Made by a program: the position numbers and the translations under genes. This document shows positions 7,259 to 15,366 of a DNA stretch of 21,146 nt, one piece after another. Positions within the stretch are counted from its first letter, which is position 1. Each line of letters starts with the position of its first letter. The notes under the pieces were generated by a model, which worked only from the letters and a program-made list of their open reading frames with translations, was not told where the DNA came from and searched no databases. The stretch covers positions 8,778 through 29,923 of the forward strand of contig DDSL01000084.1 in NCBI GenBank assembly GCA_002343825.1. The letters are read 5' to 3'. This DNA comes from Chthonomonas sp. UBA2391. GTDB taxonomy: Bacteria > Armatimonadota > Fimbriimonadia > Fimbriimonadales > Fimbriimonadaceae.

Positions 7259-8791
7259 ATGAAAATCCAAAAAAGCAACTTGACGCTCTTGTCCGTCGCC
7301 GCACTCCTCAGCATCGCCGCAACCGCACCCGCTCTCGAATTCGAAGTCAAGCCCCTCACTCACGGCAACGCCACCGGGTCCGAAGCCTATGGGCTCAACG
7401 AACAAGGCGAAATCGTGGGCGCAATGGTCCTCCCGGGATCCAGCCGCAGCTACCCTGTCCTCTGGAAAAACGGACTCGCATTTCTCCTCCCTGCCCCCCA
7501 AGACTCGCAGTTCAACCGCGCCACCGCCATCAACAACGACGGCAAGATCATCGGCACAACCCAAAAGGTTATCAACAGCGTCACCTACTCGCGAGGTGCC
7601 GTCTGGGAAGCCGGGTCTCCCCTCATGCCCATTCAGGCCTTCCTCAGCCAGTCCGCGGCCAATATCGTCCCCCTCGCTATCAACGATTCCGACCAAGTCG
7701 TCGGTTGGGGAACGCACGCCATCAGCGGAACCCTGATCCTCGATAACCCCCAAGGATTCCGATGGACCATCGGATGGCCAAACCCCGTCAACATCGGCTT
7801 CCTGGTGACCAACGATACGGCTGAAAGCAGCTTGGTCTCGGTCAATAGCTTCGGAACCGCAGCCGGCTACTCCACCGATGCCAATGGCAACCGCCGGGTC
7901 ATCCGGCACAAAAACAATATCCAAGATCTAGGGATCCCCGCCGGGTACACCACCGCCCAAGCCAGCGGAATCAATGCCAGCACGGCCATGTCGGTCAATG
8001 CCCGCCTCGTCGGCCAACCCTGGCGAGCGGTTCGCTGGGACCTCTTCGACGGGTACCAAACCCTTCCTACTCTGGCTGGCAAAAACAGCTACAGCCACCT
8101 CTCCGTGGGGATCAACGACCAAGGCACCATCATTGGCCACGCCACGGGTAATGCCGAGTTCATCCCCCTGCTTTGGAGCGACGGCGCCGTTCACCCCATC
8201 AATACCCTCCTGACCAATTCCAATGGATGGACCGTCTCCGAGGTCAATGACATCAACGAGCGCGGCCAAATGGTGGGATTCGGTAAGCCCAACCCAAGCG
8301 CCCCGGGCCAAGCCATCCTCATCAGCCCCGTCCAGAGCCTGACCTATGCCGTCGGCCTCAGCGACTACGTCGGCGGGGCCCATGGCGTCCCCTACACCGT
8401 CGAGTTCCGCGACCCCAACACGAACCAAGTCCTCGACACCCGACAAGGCACCCTCTCGGGCGGAGGAAGCGTCGGCGTGGCCACCATCAAGACCACGGCT
8501 CAAGGCACGGTGAAGGTCCGCTTCAAGGCATGGCACTGGCTCAGCCGAGTTTTCACGATCACCTTGCCCGCTCACGGATCGGCGAGCAGTTCAACCATCG
8601 TTTTCAACGGGGATGTTGACGGCGACGACGAGGTCACGATCTTCGACTACATCGACCTCTCTGCCGCCTTTGACACCAGTTCCGGCGAGGCGAACTTTTC
8701 CGCCGATGCCGACTTGGACGGTGATGGCTCGGTGACGATTTTCGACTACATCATCCTGTCGAACAACTTTGACAAGGCAGGGGACCTCTAA
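7259..8791 (+). CDS. Secreted HAF-repeat protein with C-terminal dockerin-like domain (copy 1)
   Basis: A 510-residue exported protein. MKIQKSNLTLLSVAALL followed by SIAATAPALE is a signal peptide. HAF-type repeats fill about residues 25-370, each a short 'INxxGxIVG' unit: GLNEQGEIVGA, AINNDGKIIGT, AINDSDQVVGW, SVNSFGTAAGY, GINDQGTIIGH, DINERGQMVGF. Next comes a beta-sandwich-like domain (SDYVGGAHGVPYTVEF to VKVRFKAWHWLSR). The last 60 residues are a dockerin-like pair of EF-hand loops, DVDGDDEVTIFDYI and DLDGDGSVTIFDYI, with Asp at positions 1, 3 and 5 of each loop. The ribosome site AAGG lies 5 nt before the ATG at 7259; an earlier in-frame ATG at 7217 would bury the signal peptide. A paralog follows 70 bp downstream. 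The ligand of the repeats is unknown. Confidence 0.85.
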   Translation: MKIQKSNLTLLSVAALLSIAATAPALEFEVKPLTHGNATGSEAYGLNEQGEIVGAMVLPGSSRSYPVLWKNGLAFLLPAPQDSQFNRATAINNDGKIIGTTQKVINSVTYSRGAVWEAGSPLMPIQAFLSQSAANIVPLAINDSDQVVGWGTHAISGTLILDNPQGFRWTIGWPNPVNIGFLVTNDTAESSLVSVNSFGTAAGYSTDANGNRRVIRHKNNIQDLGIPAGYTTAQASGINASTAMSVNARLVGQPWRAVRWDLFDGYQTLPTLAGKNSYSHLSVGINDQGTIIGHATGNAEFIPLLWSDGAVHPINTLLTNSNGWTVSEVNDINERGQMVGFGKPNPSAPGQAILISPVQSLTYAVGLSDYVGGAHGVPYTVEFRDPNTNQVLDTRQGTLSGGGSVGVATIKTTAQGTVKVRFKAWHWLSRVFTITLPAHGSASSSTIVFNGDVDGDDEVTIFDYIDLSAAFDTSSGEANFSADADLDGDGSVTIFDYIILSNNFDKAGDL

Positions 8792-8792
8792 A

Positions 8793-8806
8793 GTCCATTT
8801 TTGGAC
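8793..8806 (+). other. Small hairpin just after the first HAF gene
   Basis: GTCCA (8793-8797) and TGGAC (8802-8806) form a 5-bp stem with a TTTT loop, 1 nt past the stop. It may combine with the next hairpin as a transcript end. Confidence 0.35.
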
Positions 8807-8823
8807 CTGACAAGAGTGCTATG

Positions 8824-8852
8824 GGCCGGATTTGACCTTCCGGCCACTTTTT
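8824..8852 (+). terminator. Rho-independent terminator-like hairpin with T-run
   Basis: GGCCGG (8824-8829) and CCGGCC (8840-8845) pair across a 10-nt loop and are followed by ACTTTTT (8846-8852). It lies 32 bp past the stop of the first HAF gene and 9 bp before the start of the second, so it should make the second gene independently transcribed or attenuated. Confidence 0.55.
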
Positions 8853-8861
8853 GCAAACCTC

Positions 8862-10385
8862 ATGAAGCTCTATCGCATTTTCCCTTTGATCACCCTTGGA
8901 CTCTTTGGCGCCGCTGGTATCGCAACGACCCCGAAGTACCAGATGACCCTGTTGCCGATCAGTCCCCTCCACAAGTTCTCGGCCGCCACCGACCTCAATG
9001 ATGTTGGCGAAGTCGTCGGGACCGGAATCACCGAATCGCCTTTCCAGTACTTCCCCTATCGGTGGAAGATGGATGGGAGCTACACGATTTTGCAGGTCCC
9101 AGCCGGGGCGGCCGACTGCACTCCCCGGTCGATCAACGCACAAGGACGGATCGTCGGTGACTACAAGGTCACCATCAACGGAACGACCTATCAGCGAGGC
9201 GTCCGCTGGTCGAGCGAGAACTTCGCTCGAACCTTCGACCTCCTCAGCGGATGGCAGACAACGAGCGCCTCGCTGAAAGGGATCTCCGACGCGGACCATA
9301 TCGTCGGCGATGGCAACGGCGAAGTCGTCAACGGGAGCCCAGACCAAAGAGTCCAGGGCGTTCGTGGCACGTATGCTGAAAAACCGATCAGCCCAACTGG
9401 GTTTTTGACCCAAGATGCCAACGCCACCTCGAGACTAGTGGCGGTGAACTCCTTTGGGACCGCGGTGGGAACGGCCCGGGACTCGCAGGGTCGGAACGTG
9501 GTGATTCGCCACAAGAACTCGATCAGTACCTTGGGGGTCCCATCCGGGTACCAGTCTGCCAGTGGGACCGACATCAATGAACCCGCCGCGGTCACCCTGA
9601 ACGCGACGACGAGCGGGGGACGAACCGATCCCTTCCGATGGACAACTGGGGTTGGATTCACCTCCCTTCCGAAGCTCTTGGGGACCAATAACCTCAGTTA
9701 CTCGGCCCTGGGGCTCAACGACGCGGGCGAGGCGGTTGGGTATTTGAACCCCACCCCATTTGAGTTCTACGGAGTGCTCTGGACCGGAGGAACAATTCAC
9801 GCGCTTGACAACATCGTGGCGAATCGAGGAGCTTGGTCGATCTCGGGGGCGACGGACATCAACAACAGAGGAGAGATCATCGCCTCGACGGTGAGTCCAG
9901 GCAATTCTCGAGCCGCGATCCTTCAGCCCGTTCAAACAGTCCAGATTGATCTCACCTTGGAAGACTTCATCGGCGACGCGAGCCAAAAGCTGCTTTGGTT
10001 AGTGATCCGCGATCTGACCACGGGTCAGGCGGACACTCGGACGATCTCGCTGCCGGCGAATACCTCGCAGACGACGATCACGGTGGAGACGCCTTGCCAG
10101 GGACCTTGTGAGGTTTATGCCGGAGGTCGGTCTTGGCTGTTCCAGGCGGCGCCGGTGACGTTGTCTCGTTTCGGCTCTGGCCAAGTGACTCTTTCGCTGC
10201 CGAATGGGGACGTGGACTCGGACAATGCGGTCACGATCTTTGACTACATCCAGCTCTCGGCGGATTTTGACAAGCCTGTGGATACCTTGGCGCTCGATCC
10301 GGATAGCGATTTGGATGGAGACGGGTGGGTCACGGTCTTTGACTACATCATCCTGTCGAGCAACTTCGACCGCGTCGGCGACTAG
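8862..10385 (+). CDS. Secreted HAF-repeat protein with C-terminal dockerin-like domain (copy 2)
   Basis: A 507-residue paralog of the preceding gene with the same order of parts. The signal peptide is MKLYRIFPLITLGLFGAAGI. HAF-like units include DLNDVGEVVGT, SINAQGRIVGD, AVNSFGTAVGT, GLNDAGEAVGY and DINNRGEIIAS. A beta-sandwich-like region (LEDFIGDASQKLLWLVIRDL, ending SWLFQAAPVTLSR) precedes two EF-hand loops, DVDSDNAVTIFDYI and DLDGDGWVTVFDYI. Copy-specific changes include two cysteines in TPCQGPCEV that copy 1 lacks. The protein sequence has clearly diverged, and codon choice in its second half is richer in G-ending codons than copy 1, arguing against a recent duplication. No ribosome site is evident before the ATG at 8862, which was chosen because the signal peptide starts there. 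Confidence 0.85.
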   Translation: MKLYRIFPLITLGLFGAAGIATTPKYQMTLLPISPLHKFSAATDLNDVGEVVGTGITESPFQYFPYRWKMDGSYTILQVPAGAADCTPRSINAQGRIVGDYKVTINGTTYQRGVRWSSENFARTFDLLSGWQTTSASLKGISDADHIVGDGNGEVVNGSPDQRVQGVRGTYAEKPISPTGFLTQDANATSRLVAVNSFGTAVGTARDSQGRNVVIRHKNSISTLGVPSGYQSASGTDINEPAAVTLNATTSGGRTDPFRWTTGVGFTSLPKLLGTNNLSYSALGLNDAGEAVGYLNPTPFEFYGVLWTGGTIHALDNIVANRGAWSISGATDINNRGEIIASTVSPGNSRAAILQPVQTVQIDLTLEDFIGDASQKLLWLVIRDLTTGQADTRTISLPANTSQTTITVETPCQGPCEVYAGGRSWLFQAAPVTLSRFGSGQVTLSLPNGDVDSDNAVTIFDYIQLSADFDKPVDTLALDPDSDLDGDGWVTVFDYIILSSNFDRVGD

Positions 10386-10394
10386 TGGGAGGGG

Positions 10395-10439
10395 GCGATT
10401 GCGGGGCGAGGCAAGCCTAGCGCCAAACCCCGCAATCGC
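10395..10439 (+). terminator. Long perfect hairpin after the second HAF gene
   Basis: GCGATTGCGGGG (10395-10406) and CCCCGCAATCGC (10428-10439) are perfect 12-bp arms around a 21-nt loop that contains AGGC-AA-GCCT. It starts 10 nt past the stop. Only a weak T-run (TCTT) follows, but strength and position fit a terminator separating the HAF gene from hrcA. Confidence 0.6.
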
Positions 10440-10467
10440 TCTTGCTGGATCGTCATCCCGCTTGGCG

Positions 10468-10473
10468 TACAAT
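10468..10473 (+). promoter_or_regulatory. -10-like hexamer TACAAT, 7 nt before the hrcA GTG
   Basis: TACAAT is followed by GAACTCA and GTG at 10481. An in-frame ATG at 10472 overlaps the hexamer itself and could not be transcribed from it, so the hexamer favours the GTG. No CIRCE-type repeat was found here. Confidence 0.45.
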
Positions 10474-10480
10474 GAACTCA

Positions 10481-11494
10481 GTGGAACCGCTCGACCCCCG
10501 AAAGCAGACCATTCTCCAAGCCGTGGTGTTTGAATACGTCCAGGCCGCGGAGCCCGTCGGAAGCGAACTCCTCACCCGCAAATACCAGCTCGGAGTCCGG
10601 AGCGCCACCGTTCGAAACGAGCTCGCAGAGATGTCGGAGCTTGGGTATCTGGACCAACCCCACACGAGCGCGGGAAGAATTCCGAGCGACCAAGGTTATC
10701 GGTACTTTGTCGACCACATCGCCATTCTGCAAGAGCCCAAACCCGAAAGCCAGCAGCAGGTCCGACACATCACGAGAGAGGGGGAGATCCTGCAGACCCT
10801 CCTCACCGAAACCACCGGACTTCTCAGCCGGATGACCCAACTCCTGAGCGCGGCCGTGACCGTCAGCGACCATCGAGTCCGAGCGAAGCACGCTGTCATC
10901 ACCGCCCTCGGACCCGAGAAAGCGCTCCTCGTCCTCATCCTCAGCAACGGACACGTAGAGAACAAGCTCATCGAATGTCCCCCCGGTCTCACTCTGGATC
11001 ACATCGGTAGGGCCAACGAAATCCTCGTCCAGGCGATGGAGGGCAAATCTCTTCCCGCCCTGCGACGGCTGAAGGCGCCCAATCCGACCGGAATCCTTAC
11101 CCTGGACAAGCTCCTCGCCGGCGCGATGGCCGCTCTGCGCTCGGTTGCCCGAGATCTCGATAACGGAAAGATCTTCATCGACGGAAAGGAGTTCCTCTTT
11201 GCCCAGCCCGAATTCGTTCGAGATCCCGAACCCGTCCAGACCTTGTTCAAGAAGCTCGGTGAGGCAGAACCCGCTCTGAAAGATAGCCAGGAGCCGGTCG
11301 TCATCGGCAGCGAGAACTCCAACGAGGTCCTGCGCCGATTTTCCGTTGTCCGCCAACCGTTCTACATCGGCAACGACGAGGCCGGGATCCTTGCCATCAT
11401 CGGCCCCACGCGCATGGACTATCAGGCGAGCCTGCCGCTCGTCCAGTTCACGGCCAATGCGATCAGCCAGACCCTCACCAAGCTCTTTGGTTAG
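10481..11494 (+). CDS. hrcA: Heat-inducible transcription repressor HrcA
   Basis: Represses chaperone genes (groESL, dnaK operons) by binding CIRCE operators in other bacteria. The 337-residue protein has the N-terminal winged helix with PRKQTILQAVVFEYVQAAEP, GSELLTRKYQLGVRSATVRN and the hallmark ELGYLDQPHTSAGRIPS followed by DQGYRYFVDHI at about 53-83. The middle is a GAF-like domain (ALLVLILSNGHVENKL), and the C-terminus has FYIGNDEAGILAIIGPTRMDY, as in the family. GTG at 10481 gives an N-terminus close to the B. subtilis length; ATG at 10472 adds three residues. No grpE, dnaK or dnaJ is adjacent, although hrcA often heads that operon. Its stop codon interlocks with that of the convergent gene. 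Confidence 0.95.
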   Translation: MEPLDPRKQTILQAVVFEYVQAAEPVGSELLTRKYQLGVRSATVRNELAEMSELGYLDQPHTSAGRIPSDQGYRYFVDHIAILQEPKPESQQQVRHITREGEILQTLLTETTGLLSRMTQLLSAAVTVSDHRVRAKHAVITALGPEKALLVLILSNGHVENKLIECPPGLTLDHIGRANEILVQAMEGKSLPALRRLKAPNPTGILTLDKLLAGAMAALRSVARDLDNGKIFIDGKEFLFAQPEFVRDPEPVQTLFKKLGEAEPALKDSQEPVVIGSENSNEVLRRFSVVRQPFYIGNDEAGILAIIGPTRMDYQASLPLVQFTANAISQTLTKLFG

Positions 11495-12195
11495 AGCTTG
11501 AAGAGGGCATCGTCGAGGCTCACGTTGACCTTGAGGTTCTCGTACTTCATGCTGCCGGCGACCTTGTTCTCGGCGTTGCGGACCTCAAATGCAACCGGAA
11601 AGTTCACCCCTCCGACATTGCTAAACGAGGTGTAAACAAAGGTCGCCTGCAGTCGATTGTCGATCTGGCTATACCACTCCCGACGCACCATGACCTTGCG
11701 CTGAGGGTCCAGAAAGACTCGGTTGCGCGTGTTGTCCTTCATGTTCGCCTTGTACTTGAGGTCGAACACCGCCAGGCCCGTCGCCCGGTCGATCCGGACA
11801 AAGGTCGCATCGAAGAGATCTTTCAACATGGCGGGGGTCAACAAGCCAAAGTCGAAGGCGGTCTGGCGCTTGCCGGGCTTCGTCGCCACGTTCTCCCGAA
11901 CGTTGATGTTGCTCCGTGGCGCGCGGGCGACTTTGTTCACTCCGTTCACGATGAAGAGAAAGGTCGAATCATCCACCTTGCTTTCCATCCGGAGCTTGAA
12001 CGGCTCTTCCATGCTGACCGTAGTCGAGCTAAATCGATAGCTCATGCCAAAGTCTTTGTTGATCTTGGCCAGCTCCCGTTGGTTGCCGGTCACCTTTCGG
12101 GCCACAAAGGTCGCCGATCGAAAGTTCGCCGGGACACAATCGTTGATGGAGGGATTCGCCCCCAAAAGCAGGGCCAAGGTCATCGAAGTCAACAT
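11491..12195 (-). CDS. Exported LolA-like lipoprotein-carrier-fold protein
   Basis: A 234-residue protein with a short hydrophobic start (MLTSMTLALLLGANPSIND) that looks like a signal peptide. The body alternates strands typical of the LolA/LolB half-barrel: SYRFSSTTVSMEEPFKLRME, then STFLFIVNG, RVFLDPQRKVMVRREWYSQI and LQATFVYTSFSNVGGVNFPV, ending MKYENLKVNVSLDDALFKL. The 'V-S-L-D-D-ALF' ending matches LolA-like proteins of uncharacterised type. It may carry lipid or lipoprotein across the periplasm, but fold likeness is all that supports this. A second ATG five codons in is an alternative start. A TAAACT hexamer lies 9 nt upstream of the first ATG. Its TAA shares three bases with the hrcA TAG in the string TTAG. 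Confidence 0.7.
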   Translation of the reverse strand: MLTSMTLALLLGANPSINDCVPANFRSATFVARKVTGNQRELAKINKDFGMSYRFSSTTVSMEEPFKLRMESKVDDSTFLFIVNGVNKVARAPRSNINVRENVATKPGKRQTAFDFGLLTPAMLKDLFDATFVRIDRATGLAVFDLKYKANMKDNTRNRVFLDPQRKVMVRREWYSQIDNRLQATFVYTSFSNVGGVNFPVAFEVRNAENKVAGSMKYENLKVNVSLDDALFKL

Positions 12196-12204
12196 CGTTC
12201 TGAA

Positions 12205-12210
12205 AGTTTA
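12205..12210 (-). promoter_or_regulatory. -10-like hexamer TAAACT, 9 nt before the start at 12195
   Basis: The minus strand reads TAAACT (12210 to 12205), TTCAGAACG, ATG. No Shine-Dalgarno is present. It lies in the divergent region with the gene at 12287, which has its own TACGAT hexamer at 12235-12240, 46 nt before its start. Confidence 0.3.
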
Positions 12211-12286
12211 TAACGCTTGAGCCACCCGAAAGAGTACGATGGAACAGTCAGTCGGCCCAAAAACAGGTCCACCGCCCTAGCCATCC

Positions 12287-13318
12287 ATGCGACAGAAGTT
12301 GATCGACCGAATCGAGAGACGCTTGCGGATCCTCGATCGGCGCATGCTCCTCCGGCCCATGACCGCCGGAGAACAGATTGACTTGACCTTCGGGGTCCTC
12401 CGGGCCGTCGGTTTGCCCGTGTTCAAGGCCGTCTTGATGCCGGTCCTTTGGACCTATGGCGTGCTGGCCTACATCCAAACCTTTCTCGTACCCCGTCTCT
12501 TCACCACCACTGCTGGGGCCGAACTCAATGAAGAGATTGGAAGTGTGTTGGTCGCCGGGGCCATCACGCTTTTTGCCTGCCTACCCCTGATCGTGATCAT
12601 GATCGCATATGCCTCGGGGAGCGCGACGACTCTCACTCTGCAATATCTTTTGGAGATGGAAATCAACCCCAGAGAGGCGACGCGCAAGGTCAATTCCAGG
12701 GTCCTACCATTGGCCCTTTCGACCCTCTATGCCTTTTCGTGGGGTCTGCTTCCGGCCGTTTTGGGAGTGGGTTTGCTCCTGCTGAGTGCCATCAGCAATG
12801 ACCCAGGATTAGCGGCTGCGGCGGTTGGGGCGCTCCTTGGCCTCTTAGCCCTCGGGATGTGGGGAGTGGTGTTTCCGATGGTTGCCAGCCGGGCGGCTCT
12901 AGCCCCCGCCATCCTGATCAACGAGCCCGCCGGCGCCTGGCAAGCCATCAAAAGATCGGCCCAACTCATGAAGAAAGGGCCCGGACACCCGAGCGGCTAT
13001 GAGGTCTTCACCAGCCTTTGGGCGCTCATGTTTTTGGTTGCGCTGATCGCCTCGATAGGCATCGGGGGCGTGATCAACCTCCTCGAACTCCCAACCCTGA
13101 TCCGCGCCAATGTTGCCAGCAACTTCTGGACCGAGGTTCTGTCATCGGTCGTCGAAATGCTGCCCGGATTTCTGGTCCTCTGGATCGTGATCCCGGTATG
13201 GTCTGTGATGTGCACGGTGGTCTATCTCGATCGCAAAATCCGACTGGAGGGCTACGATATTGAGCTTTTGGCCAAAGATGCCAAGTTGCTGGATCGCAAG
13301 AGCACTGGCCACCGGTAG
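12287..13318 (+). CDS. Polytopic membrane protein of a DUF4129/DUF4350 gene cluster
   Basis: A 343-residue protein with about six membrane segments, for example around residues 45-68 (VLMPVLWTYGVLAYIQTFLV), 88-110 (VLVAGAITLFACLPLIVIMI), 140-165, 180-200, 242-265 and 285-315. The N-terminus is short, basic and cytoplasmic (MRQKLIDRIERRLRILDRRM). The C-terminal end CTVVYLDRKIRLEGYDIELL is typical of membrane proteins found next to DUF4129 genes, in the YIP1/glycerophosphodiester-phosphodiesterase-membrane-domain style. A central segment LINEPAGAWQAIKRSAQLMK is also shared with that group. It overlaps the next gene by 41 bp, so the two are co-expressed. Molecular role unknown; possibly assembly or transport at the envelope. 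Confidence 0.75.
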   Translation: MRQKLIDRIERRLRILDRRMLLRPMTAGEQIDLTFGVLRAVGLPVFKAVLMPVLWTYGVLAYIQTFLVPRLFTTTAGAELNEEIGSVLVAGAITLFACLPLIVIMIAYASGSATTLTLQYLLEMEINPREATRKVNSRVLPLALSTLYAFSWGLLPAVLGVGLLLLSAISNDPGLAAAAVGALLGLLALGMWGVVFPMVASRAALAPAILINEPAGAWQAIKRSAQLMKKGPGHPSGYEVFTSLWALMFLVALIASIGIGGVINLLELPTLIRANVASNFWTEVLSSVVEMLPGFLVLWIVIPVWSVMCTVVYLDRKIRLEGYDIELLAKDAKLLDRKSTGHR

Positions 13319-14213
13319 CTTTGCGCTCGTCTTGGTCGGTAACGCCGTGGCCGGTCCCTTCGCCGATTTCCGGCGGGACCTCCAGGCCGCCAACAGCGAA
13401 GCCGAAGTCTTGCGCGTGGTCACCAGCTACCAGGGCCTCTGGAACCTCACCCCCGAGTTGGAGGCAGTTGCCACGCGGCTCCAAGAAAACCCCAAGAGTC
13501 CCGCGGCCAAAAAGCGGCTCCTCGACCGGCTGGCCAAGCTCGAATCCATCCCCAAAGCACCCCAAAAAGAGGAGGCCTGGATCAAGCGCGCCGAGGCGAT
13601 CAAGCAGCAACCTCTCTATCGCGATCCCGAACCCGGGCAGCGATCCAACTGGATCGGACGCGCCCTCGAGCGGCTCACCTTCGATCCCAACTGCCGTTGC
13701 CGACGTAGAGAATCCGACACCAACCTGAACGTCCCTAACGCCGGGAGCCTCCTCACCTACATCGCCTGGATCGTTCTTGGCCTGGCCGTCGCGGCCGGAA
13801 TCTTCTTTGCGTTGCGCGAGTTCGGCGGCTTTTCCCCTCGGAAGAGGGCGCTCAAGGCTCTTCTGGAAGACGACGAACCCGAACGCACGGCCCCGGAATG
13901 GATCGAGAATGCCCGAGGACTCGCCGCCCAAGGCAAGTATCGCGAGGCCGTTCGGAGCCTCTATCTGGCCTGCCTCGTCGAGTTTGACAACGCCAACGTC
14001 GCCCGGTTTATCCGCGGCGAAACCAACTGGGAGCACCTGCACCGGATCCACGCCAGCCCCCGTCGACCGGCCGAGATCGACTTCCTCGAACCAACCCAGC
14101 GTTTTGATCGCATTTGGTATGGCTACAAGACCCAGGGCCAAGCCGATTTTGACTACTTTATGGAGGTTTACGAACGGCTATGTCGAATCCTGAGCCAACG
14201 GCCCGCCGCGTAA
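13278..14213 (+). CDS. DUF4129 domain membrane protein
   Basis: A 311-residue protein. The ATG at 13278 gives a signal peptide (MPSCWIARALATGSFALVLV followed by GNAVA); an upstream TTG at 13260 would add six residues. An extracytoplasmic helical region spans about residues 26-155, then one membrane segment at 158-180 (LLTYIAWIVLGLAVAAGIFF). The cytoplasmic DUF4129 domain covers about 207-305: EWIENARGLAAQGKYREAV, RSLYLACLVEFDNANVARF, GETNWEHL and FDRIWYGYKTQGQADFDYF. DUF4129 proteins usually neighbour MoxR ATPase, DUF58 and DUF4350 genes. The 3' end overlaps the DUF4350 gene by 34 bp. It shows no enzymatic motif; a role in envelope complex assembly is an inference from neighbours. Confidence 0.85.
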   Translation: MPSCWIARALATGSFALVLVGNAVAGPFADFRRDLQAANSEAEVLRVVTSYQGLWNLTPELEAVATRLQENPKSPAAKKRLLDRLAKLESIPKAPQKEEAWIKRAEAIKQQPLYRDPEPGQRSNWIGRALERLTFDPNCRCRRRESDTNLNVPNAGSLLTYIAWIVLGLAVAAGIFFALREFGGFSPRKRALKALLEDDEPERTAPEWIENARGLAAQGKYREAVRSLYLACLVEFDNANVARFIRGETNWEHLHRIHASPRRPAEIDFLEPTQRFDRIWYGYKTQGQADFDYFMEVYERLCRILSQRPAA

Positions 14214-15355
14214 ACCGGGAGTTTCCAAAATTCTTGTGGTTCTTTGTGGGCCTGATTGCGCTCGCCACCGCGTTCCACTTCCTAGACCGAAGCGAGGACT
14301 CAAGCCTCCCCAGCGTCGGCAACCCTCGCGGATCGGGCACCGCCGTCTTTGCTCAGTTGCTCAGGGAAGCGGGCTACACCGTGGGCTCTGACCGCGATCT
14401 TTTACCAGACCTCAAAGGGGCCGATCTGGTCATCCGTCCACTCCGTCCCCAGCGCGGGCAGTTTGTCGAAGAGTCCGAGTCGTTCAAGCGGCGATGGAAC
14501 GAGTATCTTGAGCAAGGCGGAACCGGGCTCGAACTCCTCTTTCCCGCTGAGCCGATTCGCCGACTGGAGCCACGAGAGCGAGGCCAAGTCCCGATCGTTC
14601 GGTTTGTGGGTCAGAGCCGACCCGCATTCCGGATCGATCCCGGCGAACCCGGGAGCGAGGCCAGCTATCTCTGGAACGAGAGCCTCGCCTCGCGAACCAC
14701 CCTCTGGGAGATCGACGGATTCAGCTCCTTTGCCCAGTGGATCCCGGTCGGAAAGGGGTGGTTCCTCTATGTCCGTGGACCCGAGTTCCTTGCCAATAGC
14801 CGGATCGATCAGCACGACCACGCGGCCCTCGCAGTCGCCTTGGTCCGCAACCTGATCGGTCCAAAAGGCACCATTCTCTTTGCCGAGGGCGAGGTCCTAG
14901 GGAGCCAGCCACCGAGCCTCTGGCAAAATCTCGGTGCCTACGCCGCCGCCGCCTATTGGCAACTCATCCTGCTGATCGCGGTCGTGATCTACAGTGTCTC
15001 GCGCCGATTCGGCCCCGAGATCCAAGAAGCCACCTCCATCCGAGGAACTCACGAACTCCTCGGCGCCTTTGCCGACCTTATGAACCGGGCAAAAAGAGTG
15101 GACCTGGCCCTCTCGATGACCTACGAAAACCTCGACTACCGGGTCAAGCGAGCGATTAACCTGCCCGCCCACGGGGACGAAAAGGATCGCGACGCGCGAC
15201 TGGAGCCGGAACTCATCCAAAAGCTCCGTCGGCTACGCGAATCGTGTCTCGACGAATCGCTCTCCCCCGAGCGAGCGGCCAAAATTGCGGCGGATGCGAT
15301 CCAGGGCGTCGAAGAACTCGAATCGCGAACGCGCGCAAAACGCTTCGGAACGTAA
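14180..15355 (+). CDS. DUF4350 domain membrane protein
   Basis: A 391-residue protein with one membrane segment near the N-terminus (about 17-36, FLWFFVGLIALATAFHFL) and another at about 255-277 (AYWQLILLIAVVIYSVSRRF). Between them lies the extracytoplasmic DUF4350 domain, with the typical opening NPRGSGTAVFAQLLREAGY followed by DLVIRPLRPQRGQF. The domain resembles a GATase/flavodoxin-like fold without visible catalytic residues. A basic cytoplasmic tail of about 115 residues includes RGTHELLGAFADLMNRAKR. The gene begins inside the DUF4129 gene, so translation is coupled. In other bacteria a MoxR ATPase and a DUF58 protein complete this set; neither follows here. Confidence 0.85.
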   Translation: MSNPEPTARRVNREFPKFLWFFVGLIALATAFHFLDRSEDSSLPSVGNPRGSGTAVFAQLLREAGYTVGSDRDLLPDLKGADLVIRPLRPQRGQFVEESESFKRRWNEYLEQGGTGLELLFPAEPIRRLEPRERGQVPIVRFVGQSRPAFRIDPGEPGSEASYLWNESLASRTTLWEIDGFSSFAQWIPVGKGWFLYVRGPEFLANSRIDQHDHAALAVALVRNLIGPKGTILFAEGEVLGSQPPSLWQNLGAYAAAAYWQLILLIAVVIYSVSRRFGPEIQEATSIRGTHELLGAFADLMNRAKRVDLALSMTYENLDYRVKRAINLPAHGDEKDRDARLEPELIQKLRRLRESCLDESLSPERAAKIAADAIQGVEELESRTRAKRFGT

Positions 15356-15366
15356 CACAATATCGT

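Noticed and set aside
6393..7304. Open frame of 303 codons on the minus strand at the end of the regulator gene
   Set aside because: It is antisense to the TPR region, has no domain I recognise, and runs into the upstream region of the HAF gene.
8811..8820. GAGTGCTATG resembling half of a CIRCE element
   Set aside because: The partner TTAGCACTC at the required spacing is missing, and the site lies before an HAF gene, not a chaperone gene.
13074..14141. Open frame of 355 codons on the minus strand across the DUF4129 gene
   Set aside because: The plus strand carries DUF4129 and its signal peptide; the antisense product is low-complexity Gly/Arg/Pro-rich.
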